From: JAQGMJ01 sp036271855
GTDB lineage: Bacteria; Pseudomonadota; Gammaproteobacteria; Burkholderiales; JAEUOS01
Assembly: GCA_036271855.1 (NCBI GenBank)
Contig: DATAZV010000057.1
Location: 1-9,452 of the forward strand
DNA: 9,452 nucleotides
Direction: 5' to 3'
The position numbers were made by a program, and so were the translations under genes. Positions 1 through 5,123 of the stretch are shown piece by piece. Below the pieces are notes generated by a model that worked only from the letters and a program-made list of their open reading frames with translations, ran no database searches and was not told the origin of the DNA. Numbering within the stretch: position 1 is the first letter of the stretch; each line of letters begins with the position of its first letter.

Positions 1-966
1 CAGGTGAAGGTGCTGACCGACAGCGCCTTCACCAAGGCGCGCATCATGGACATCGACGACAAGGCGATCCGCGCCGACCTGGCGAAGGGTTACGTGGTGG
101 TCGTCGCCGGCTTCCAGGGCATGGACGACCTGGGCAACATCACCACGCTGGGCCGGGGCGGCTCCGACACTTCCGCGGTGGCCTTGGCAGCGGCGCTGAA
201 GGCCGACGAATGCCTGATCTACACCGATGTCGACGGCGTCTATACCACCGACCCGCGGGTCGAGCCCACCGCCCGGCGCCTGAAGACCGTGACTTTCGAG
301 GAAATGCTCGAAATGGCCAGCCTGGGCAGCAAAGTGCTGCAGATACGCTCGGTCGAATTCGCCGGCAAGTACAAAGTCCCCCTGCGCGTACTGTCTTCCC
401 TCACTGACCCGGCGATGCCGCTGGATGAGGAAGCCAAGTCCGGCACGCTGATCACCTTCGAGGAAGACCAGAAAATGGAACAAGCCATCATCTCCGGCAT
501 CGCGTTCAACCGCGACGAGGCCAAAGTCACCGTGCTGGGGGTGCCCGACCGCCCCGGCATCGCCTATCAGATTCTCGGCCCGGTGGGCGACGCCAACATC
601 GACGTCGACATGATCATCCAGAACGCCAGCCACGACGGCCTCACCGACTTTTCCTTCACCGTCAACCGCAGCGAGTACAAAAAAACCATCGACGTGATCA
701 ACGCGAAAGTGAAGGACGTGATCAAGGCCGCCGACATCCGCGGCGACCAGAACGTCGCCAAGGTCTCGATGGTCGGCGTCGGCATGCGCACCCACGCCGG
801 CATCGCCAGCCAGATGTTCCGCACCCTGGCCGAAGAGGGCATCAACATCCAGATGATCTCGACTTCCGAAATCAAGATCTCGGTGGTGATCGACGACAAA
901 TACATGGAACTGGCGGTGCGCGCCCTGCACAAGGCCTTCGGCCTGGACCAGAACGCGGCGGCCTGA
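1..966 (+). CDS. lysC: Aspartate kinase, 5'-truncated by the window edge
   Basis: Catalyses ATP-dependent phosphorylation of L-aspartate, the first step to lysine, threonine, methionine and diaminopimelate, in the cytoplasm. The frame is open from base 1, so the start lies outside the window; 321 residues remain of a family usually about 400-420 long. Visible are the end of the amino-acid kinase domain, with TTLGRGGSDTSA at about residues 48-59 and YTDVDGVYTTDPR at 74-86, then two ACT domains at about 173-235 and 252-316. The second contains QMISTSEIKISV, typical of the allosteric lysine/threonine-binding region. It is a single-function kinase with no homoserine dehydrogenase fused. It ends in QNAAA and is followed by a hairpin and a tRNA-Ser gene. 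The sequence gives no sign of damage. Assignment is firm; which amino acid inhibits it cannot be read here. Confidence 0.97.
   Translation, partial: QVKVLTDSAFTKARIMDIDDKAIRADLAKGYVVVVAGFQGMDDLGNITTLGRGGSDTSAVALAAALKADECLIYTDVDGVYTTDPRVEPTARRLKTVTFEEMLEMASLGSKVLQIRSVEFAGKYKVPLRVLSSLTDPAMPLDEEAKSGTLITFEEDQKMEQAIISGIAFNRDEAKVTVLGVPDRPGIAYQILGPVGDANIDVDMIIQNASHDGLTDFSFTVNRSEYKKTIDVINAKVKDVIKAADIRGDQNVAKVSMVGVGMRTHAGIASQMFRTLAEEGINIQMISTSEIKISVVIDDKYMELAVRALHKAFGLDQNAAA
461..477 (+). promoter_or_regulatory. Internal ribosome binding site and in-frame ATG within lysC
   Basis: AGGAAG at 461-466 stands 8 bases before an in-frame ATG at 475-477. Translation from it would give a 163-residue product beginning MEQAIISGIAF, made of both ACT domains and nothing of the kinase domain. 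In Corynebacterium and Bacillus, lysC makes such a nested beta subunit from an internal start at the equivalent place. Here the site is seen, the product is inferred. Chance occurrence of a purine run in an acidic Glu-Glu-Asp stretch is the alternative. Confidence 0.45.
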
Positions 967-981
967 GGGCAGGGCGTCCCG

Positions 982-1017
982 GGCGCGGCGGTGCAATTTT
1001 CTGCCGCTGCCCGCGCC
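982..1017 (+). other. Strong GC hairpin after lysC
   Basis: GGCGCGG (982-988) pairs perfectly with CCGCGCC (1011-1017), and CGG (989-991) pairs with CCG (1004-1006) above a 4-base bulge. The loop is AT-rich. It begins 15 bases after the lysC stop. No T tract follows, so it is not a canonical Rho-independent terminator; it could protect the lysC 3' end or assist Rho-dependent stopping. It also occupies the place where the tRNA promoter's -35 box would be. Confidence 0.45.
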
Positions 1018-1036
1018 AGAGCGCCGGTGTTTTACG

Positions 1037-1042
1037 TATAAT
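1037..1042 (+). promoter_or_regulatory. Perfect -10 box (TATAAT) upstream of tRNA-Ser
   Basis: A consensus TATAAT lies 45 bases before the mature tRNA 5' end, giving an expected transcript start near 1049 and a leader of about 40 bases for RNase P to remove. No good TTGACA-like hexamer is found 16-18 bases upstream, where the sequence is the 3' arm of the lysC hairpin. The tRNA could therefore also be read through from lysC. Confidence 0.6.
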
Positions 1043-1087
1043 CCGAACCTTGCGGATTTAGCACCCGCGAAGCATTGCGCAGTACAC

Positions 1088-1180
1088 GGAGACATGGCCG
1101 AGTGGTCGAAGGCACTCCCCTGCTAAGGGAGCATGGGGTCAAAAGCTCCATCGAGGGTTCGAATCCCTCTGTCTCCGCCA
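1088..1180 (+). tRNA. tRNA-Ser (anticodon GCU), CCA encoded
   Basis: Complete class II tRNA of 93 bases. The acceptor stem GGAGACA (1088-1094) pairs with TGTCTCC (1170-1176), followed by discriminator G1177 and an encoded CCA. The anticodon stem is CTCCC (1115-1119) with GGGAG (1127-1131), and the loop CTGCTAA presents GCT at 1122-1124, which decodes AGC and AGU. A long variable arm, as expected for tRNA-Ser, lies between the anticodon stem and the T arm with its GGTTCGAATCC. A tRNA-Ser downstream of lysC is an order I recall from other betaproteobacteria. Confidence 0.98.
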
Positions 1181-1185
1181 ATTAC

Positions 1186-1224
1186 CGATGCGTGAGCATC
1201 GCTAGTCGGCAGCATCGCTGCCGA
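1186..1224 (+). repeat. Two tandem tight hairpins behind tRNA-Ser
   Basis: CGATGC/GCATCG (1186-1191 with 1196-1201, loop GTGA) and TCGGCAGC/GCTGCCGA (1206-1213 with 1217-1224, loop ATC) are perfect stems of 6 and 8 bp. The two share a 9-base direct repeat AGCATCGCT (1195-1203 and 1211-1219). Neither is followed by a T tract. They probably shape the 3' trailer of the tRNA precursor and block exonucleases; this role is inferred. Confidence 0.5.
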
Positions 1225-1252
1225 ACACATCCCCAGTACCAGAGCCAAGCCC

Positions 1253-1279
1253 GCCGCCATGTGCGCGGCCGTTTTTTTT
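1253..1279 (+). terminator. Probable Rho-independent terminator of the tRNA transcript
   Basis: GCCGC (1253-1257) pairs with GCGGC (1265-1269) around a 7-base loop, and eight consecutive T residues (1272-1279) follow after two bases. The stem is short but all GC. It lies 73 bases beyond the tRNA CCA end and faces the convergent - strand gene cluster. Confidence 0.55.
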
Positions 1280-1363
1280 CATCCGCGCGGACATTTTTTG
1301 CTTCGTCGCGCTGTTCTTGACGCGCTGGCGCCAGGCGGTGAAGTCTTGCAATGCAGCCGGCCG

Positions 1364-1633
1364 TCAGCCCGCGTATTGGATTTCGCCGCCGTATTCCAGT
1401 GACACGAATTGCCAGGCATCGGCCGGAGGCGAATATTTCTTGAGACAGAAGGCGAGCCAGGTTTTACAGGTGACTTCCCGTCGGCATTGGGCGACGGCCA
1501 TTTTGGCATCGGCCTCAGGCGTGCCCTCGAACAGGCCCGCAATACAGGCGTATACCTCCTGCTCGGCCTGGATGTGCATGGCAAACACCGCGTCTTGTTC
1601 TGACAAACTGGTGTCGAAGGGAATTTTCATCAT
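1364..1633 (-). CDS. Hypothetical protein, 89 aa, four cysteines
   Basis: I do not recognise a family. The chosen start MMKIPFDTS follows a strong Shine-Dalgarno (positions 1639-1647). The same frame is open upstream to a GTG at 1723 that would overlap the stop of the preceding gene by four bases (GTGA), giving 119 residues, but the extra N-terminus looks like translated spacer. Visible features: an acidic N-terminal half, Cys at 30, 50, 56 and 63, and an aromatic C-terminus. There is no signal peptide, membrane segment or CxxC pair. It is the last gene of the - strand cluster, 86 bases after the redoxin-dioxygenase gene, so co-transcription is likely. The strong ribosome site and amino-acid composition support a real gene; function is unknown. 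Confidence 0.7.
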   Translation of the reverse strand: MMKIPFDTSLSEQDAVFAMHIQAEQEVYACIAGLFEGTPEADAKMAVAQCRREVTCKTWLAFCLKKYSPPADAWQFVSLEYGGEIQYAG

Positions 1634-1638
1634 TCGAA

Positions 1639-1647
1639 CCTTCCTCT
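1639..1647 (-). promoter_or_regulatory. Shine-Dalgarno that sets the start of the 89-aa gene
   Basis: On the - strand AGAGGAAGG lies 5 bases before the first and 8 bases before the second of two adjacent ATG codons (1633-1631 and 1630-1628). This makes the internal start much more likely than the upstream GTG at 1723. Confidence 0.65.
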
Positions 1648-1719
1648 TACCGGGCGGCCGGCGATGTAGGACAAGTGATGATAATTCGTCATAAGCCGCC
1701 GGCTTTTTCAGCCAGCCTG

Positions 1720-2862
1720 TCACTGCCGGGCACCCAGGGCGACGATGCCCGCCCGGTTCGATTCGCGGATCCGCGCGCCCGCATCGTCATACAAAAACGT
1801 CACGTACGCGTAGCGCGCGCCGCGCGTGACAGCTTCGGCGGCGTGCAGCATCGAGCAGGAAAAGACGATCGCGCCGCCCACCGGCACCCGGAATGGGCCG
1901 GCGCCGAATTCGGGGAAGGAAAGGTCGCCGCCTTCGAAATCGCCGTTCAGGTTGATGGTGATGGCGAAGCGCCGGTGCGCGGTGCCGGGCGTGGTGTTGT
2001 CGCGGTGCGCGGCGTAGTGCCCGTGCTCCTCGGCGGTATAGCGGGCGACCAGGTGGCGCTCGATGTTGGTCGCGGTGAACTGGAAGTATTTGGCGACTTC
2101 GGGCAGCAGGCGCTGTTGCACCGCCTGCTTGATTGCATCAATCGCGGCCTGGTCGTCGACGTGGTAATCGCGGCGGCGCTTGAGCCGGGGGTCGAGAACC
2201 TCCACCGTCTTGCTGTCCTGTTTCAGCATGAAGCCGGATTCGGCGCGGGCCCCCGCCCCGAACAGCGCGATCAGGCGCTCGCACAATCCGGGCTGGAAAA
2301 TATCCGGCAGCATCAGCACCGGCGGGGCCGGGTAGGGCTCCGGCGTATTGGCGAAGGGCGGCAGGCGGTCCAGCACGGCCAGCAACTGTCCGGCGTCGCT
2401 GCCATCGGGCGTGAACGGAATATTCGCCACCACGCGCAGCAGGCGGTCGAGGACGATCCAGAGCTGCCGATACGGCCTTTGGCCGGCACTCGCCGGCCCG
2501 TCGTGCGGCAAGGCGCCGAACATCCGGCTGACCCGGCCGTCGAAATCAAGGCAGTAGCTGACGTAGTCGGAGGGCCGCTCCAGGCGTTCCGCGGCCGCGT
2601 CCCGCGCATCGACGGTGACGCCGAGAAAAAGCAGGTGGGCAAGACTGAAGCAATGCAGGCGCTGGCGTAGCGCGCCAAGGGCGCCTGGCCACGCCGGGCT
2701 CATCGACGAACCAAAAAAGCACAGGACGATGTAACGCCCGCCGAGCAGGTGCGAAGGATATTCCGGATGCCCGTCGATGCGCTGCACGAACCCGGGCGCG
2801 GGTTCGCCGGGAGACAGATTCACATAGGAAAACTGCTGCTGTGCTTCATCGCCGCGAGGCAT
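1720..2862 (-). CDS. Redoxin-like domain fused to 2OG-Fe(II) dioxygenase (prolyl 4-hydroxylase-like)
   Basis: A 380-residue soluble protein. Residues about 15-170 resemble an AhpC/TSA-type thioredoxin fold (LSPGEPAPGF, then YIVLCFFGSSMSPAW), but the peroxidatic Cys position appears to be Ser55 and no CxxC is present, so peroxidase activity is not expected. Residues about 180-362 form a double-stranded beta-helix 2-oxoglutarate/Fe(II) oxygenase. The iron ligands H286 and D288 sit in AAHRDN, the distal ligand H340 in MLHAAEAV, and the 2OG-anchoring R350 ten residues later in GARYAYVTFLYDD. This spacing matches prolyl hydroxylases. The protein should hydroxylate an unknown substrate using O2 and 2-oxoglutarate. 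The ATG is preceded by AGGGAA at 5 bases. The gene lies 93 bases behind the receiver gene on the same strand. Domain calls are firm; substrate and the link to signalling are unknown. Confidence 0.85.
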   Translation of the reverse strand: MPRGDEAQQQFSYVNLSPGEPAPGFVQRIDGHPEYPSHLLGGRYIVLCFFGSSMSPAWPGALGALRQRLHCFSLAHLLFLGVTVDARDAAAERLERPSDYVSYCLDFDGRVSRMFGALPHDGPASAGQRPYRQLWIVLDRLLRVVANIPFTPDGSDAGQLLAVLDRLPPFANTPEPYPAPPVLMLPDIFQPGLCERLIALFGAGARAESGFMLKQDSKTVEVLDPRLKRRRDYHVDDQAAIDAIKQAVQQRLLPEVAKYFQFTATNIERHLVARYTAEEHGHYAAHRDNTTPGTAHRRFAITINLNGDFEGGDLSFPEFGAGPFRVPVGGAIVFSCSMLHAAEAVTRGARYAYVTFLYDDAGARIRESNRAGIVALGARQ

Positions 2863-2955
2863 GTGGGTTCCCTGTACCTGGCCGGGGTCGGGCCGCCGGA
2901 ATTATGCACCGGGACCGCTCAACGCGGCGGCACTGCCGAAAATCCTGCCCGGGGC

Positions 2956-3393
2956 TCAAGGAACCTGGTTGGTCTGCGTCCAGTAAATGCCGGCCTGCCC
3001 GACCGATTCGACAAAGTTGTCGTAGTCGACCGGCTTGACCAGATAGCTGTTGGCCATCAGCCGGTAGCTCTCCAGCAGGTCGCTTTGCTCCGCCGAAGAA
3101 GTCAGGACGACCACCGGGATCCCGCGTGTTTTCTCCGAGCCCTTGAGCCGCTGCAAAACCGCGAAGCCGTCGACTTTCGGCATCTTCAGGTCCAGCAGGA
3201 CCACGCGCGGATGGCCGGCGGCGCGTCCGGCGTAGGGCCCGGTCGCCTCGACATAATCCAGCGCCTGTTCACCGTCGCGCAGCCACAGGATGCCGCTGTC
3301 GATGTTCTGTTTCTTCAGGGCGCGCAATGCCATCTCGGCATCCCGCGGGTTGTCCTCGACCAGCAGAATCTCAGCGGCGTTCGTCAGTTCCAT
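2956..3393 (-). CDS. Stand-alone response regulator receiver, Rcp1-like
   Basis: A 145-residue single-domain receiver with no output domain. The acidic pair E13-D14 is in ILLVEDNPRD, the phospho-accepting Asp68 in VVLLDLKMPKVDG, the switch Thr98 in VVVLTSS and the invariant Lys120 in YLVKPVD. The long insert before the phospho-Asp strand and the LLDLKMPKVDG form are typical of receivers paired with phytochrome-type kinases (Rcp1 family). I chose the ATG at 3393, which has GGAGG five bases upstream, over an ATG four codons earlier with no ribosome site. The gene overlaps the end of the histidine kinase gene by 23 bases, so translation is probably coupled and the two are almost certainly cognate. 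With no output domain it must act through protein contacts or as a phosphate shuttle. Confidence 0.93.
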   Translation of the reverse strand: MELTNAAEILLVEDNPRDAEMALRALKKQNIDSGILWLRDGEQALDYVEATGPYAGRAAGHPRVVLLDLKMPKVDGFAVLQRLKGSEKTRGIPVVVLTSSAEQSDLLESYRLMANSYLVKPVDYDNFVESVGQAGIYWTQTNQVP

Positions 3394-5053
3394 CCAGTCC
3401 TCCATCGGGAAGGGAAAAATAAAATGTGGCGCCCGCATCGACGGCCGCCTCGGCCCACACCGTGCCGCCGTGGCGCGTCACCACCTTGTGCACGATGGCC
3501 AGGCCGACGCCGGCGCCGGTGAACTCTTCTTCCTCGTGCATGCGCTGAAATACGCCGAACAGCTTGCTGCTGTATTTCATGTCGAAGCCGGCGCCATTGT
3601 CCTTGACATAGAAAACGTTGTTGCTGCCCTCGGTGTAGCTGCCGACCTCGATCGCCGGCGCCTCGCGCTTGCTGCTGTATTTCAGCGCATTGCCCAGCAG
3701 GTTGGCCCATACCTGGCGCAGCAGCACGCTGTCGCCGCTGGCGCGCGCCAACGGCTTGTGCACAAAGGCGACGCGGCTGATGTCGTACTCGTGCGACAGC
3801 GTGGCGAAAATCTCGTCGACCATGCGGTCGGAGTCGACCGTGCCGGCGGTGATCGCCTGGCGGCCCAGCCTGGAATAGTTCAGCAGGCCGTCGATCAGGC
3901 GGCCCATGCGCAGGGCTTCCTCGCGCACCACGCCGAGCAGGCGTTCGCCCTCGGCGTCGATCTTGCCGGCGTAGTCCTCCTCCAGCATGCGCGCGTAACC
4001 GTCGATCGCGCGCAGCGGCGAGCGCAGGTCGTGCGAAACGGAGTAGGAAAAGGCTTCCAGTTCGCGGTTCACCTCGCCCAGGCTCTTGTAGGCCTGCACC
4101 AGCCGCGCCACCAGCATGCCGTTTTCCAGCAGCAGGACGAACAGCACGAAACTGCCGGCGGCCAGGCCGTAGACGCGGCCGGCGTACCAGCCGAAGTCGA
4201 AACGCGCGCCGTTGAGCACTGCCGCCAGGGCGATGTCCAGGGCCCAGGTGAACATGACGACCGCCAGCCAGAGGTCGAGCACCGTCTGCCGGCGGCGGCG
4301 CATCAACAGGAACAGCGCAACCAGGCAGAGCATCCAGGTCAGCCCGGCGATAAACAATTTTCCCGCCAGGTCGCTGTTGCCCATCATGATCGCCGGCAAC
4401 AGGTCATGGCCCGTGGTGGTGGCGAGCACGAACACGGCCACTACGCCGATGGTCGCCGCAATCGCGATTGCCGACATGGCGTACGCCCGAGCCGGCGTCT
4501 TGCCTGCCGGCGGCCTGCCGCGCAGCAGCGTATAGGCGATCACCGAGAGCGGAAATATCCCGTGCCAGATGAAATAAATCCAGGCAGTCGTCTGCGGCCC
4601 GGAACCCAGCAGGCCGTGCGGCGCGAACAGGCCGGGAAAGCTCAGCGCATGGAACGCGGCCATCAATGCGCAGAACAGGTAGCCGCAGGCCAGCACCAGC
4701 AGCGCGCTGGAGCGCAGGATGGCGAACTGGCCGAACAGGACGGTGGCGGTGATCAGGTCGTTGATCACCAGGGCCGATTGGTAAGCCGGCAGAAAGGCCC
4801 AGACCTGCGGCAGGGGCAGCTTGGCGTATGGCGCCGCGAAAAAAAACAGCAGCGTGGACACCAGGAACACCGCCAGGGCCAGCCGGCGGTCGTGCGGCCG
4901 CGCCGGCGCGGCCGACAGGAAAATATCCGGCGCCGCGGCGGGCGCCGCGCCGGTGCCGTTGTCATCGCGCTCGCGCGACGGGCTCTTTTCCGGGGCGGGC
5001 CGATGGTTCAAGGCTGGCGCGGAGCCGGCGGCGGGCTGATAGTCATGTGTCAT
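3371..5053 (-). CDS. Membrane histidine kinase with MASE4-type sensor
   Basis: A 560-residue sensor kinase. After a polar, Pro/Ala-rich N-terminus of about 55 residues, residues about 56-315 carry seven or eight hydrophobic segments with the MASE4 hallmarks AYQSALVINDLITA, ALLVLACGYLF and FPGLFAPHGLLG. HisKA follows with phospho-accepting H341 in FSYSVSHDLRSPLRAIDGY. The HATPase_c domain has the N box NLLGNALKYSSKRE (N451, N455), the G1 box VKDNGAGFDM (D485) and the G2 box GAGVGLAIV. The catalytic core is the type paired with Rcp1-like receivers, and such a receiver gene overlaps its 3' end. I prefer the ATG at 5053: the frame is open to 5230 but would then overlap the previous gene and add a basic, unnatural tail. 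No good Shine-Dalgarno precedes this ATG, so the start is the least certain part. The ligand of MASE4 is not known to me. Confidence 0.93.
   Translation of the reverse strand: MTHDYQPAAGSAPALNHRPAPEKSPSRERDDNGTGAAPAAAPDIFLSAAPARPHDRRLALAVFLVSTLLFFFAAPYAKLPLPQVWAFLPAYQSALVINDLITATVLFGQFAILRSSALLVLACGYLFCALMAAFHALSFPGLFAPHGLLGSGPQTTAWIYFIWHGIFPLSVIAYTLLRGRPPAGKTPARAYAMSAIAIAATIGVVAVFVLATTTGHDLLPAIMMGNSDLAGKLFIAGLTWMLCLVALFLLMRRRRQTVLDLWLAVVMFTWALDIALAAVLNGARFDFGWYAGRVYGLAAGSFVLFVLLLENGMLVARLVQAYKSLGEVNRELEAFSYSVSHDLRSPLRAIDGYARMLEEDYAGKIDAEGERLLGVVREEALRMGRLIDGLLNYSRLGRQAITAGTVDSDRMVDEIFATLSHEYDISRVAFVHKPLARASGDSVLLRQVWANLLGNALKYSSKREAPAIEVGSYTEGSNNVFYVKDNGAGFDMKYSSKLFGVFQRMHEEEEFTGAGVGLAIVHKVVTRHGGTVWAEAAVDAGATFYFSLPDGGLDGTDERR
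3399..3403 (-). promoter_or_regulatory. Shine-Dalgarno of the receiver gene, inside the kinase gene
   Basis: GGAGG on the - strand, five bases before the ATG at 3393. It decides between two in-frame ATG codons and lies within the coding sequence of the histidine kinase, the usual arrangement for translational coupling. Confidence 0.7.
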
Positions 5054-5057
5054 GGCA

Positions 5058-5076
5058 GGGGAAGCACCGGCTCCCC
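5058..5076 (-). other. Hairpin directly upstream of the histidine kinase start
   Basis: In the transcript, GGGGAGC and GCTTCCCC can form a 7-bp stem with one bulged base and a four-base CGGT loop. It ends four bases before the chosen ATG (5053), where a ribosome binding site would be, and no purine-rich site is otherwise visible. It may limit translation of the kinase or may simply indicate that the true start differs. Confidence 0.4.
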
Positions 5077-5123
5077 GGCGGAAAGCGCGGGACCATCGCG
5101 GCGCTGGGTTGACGGCGGCTTGA

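Noticed and set aside
1088..1180. tRNA-Ser as an integration site for a mobile element
   Set aside because: No integrase, no second copy of the tRNA 3' end and no compositional break next to it in the window.
1693..1708. AAGCCGCCGGCTT followed by T residues between the dioxygenase and 89-aa genes
   Set aside because: The T run is on the + strand, where no transcript is expected to end, and the stem is only 5 bp; no T run on the - strand.
1675..2670. 331-codon open frame on the + strand opposite the dioxygenase gene
   Set aside because: The opposite strand has the complete 2OG-Fe(II) motif set; this frame has no ribosome site or recognisable domain.
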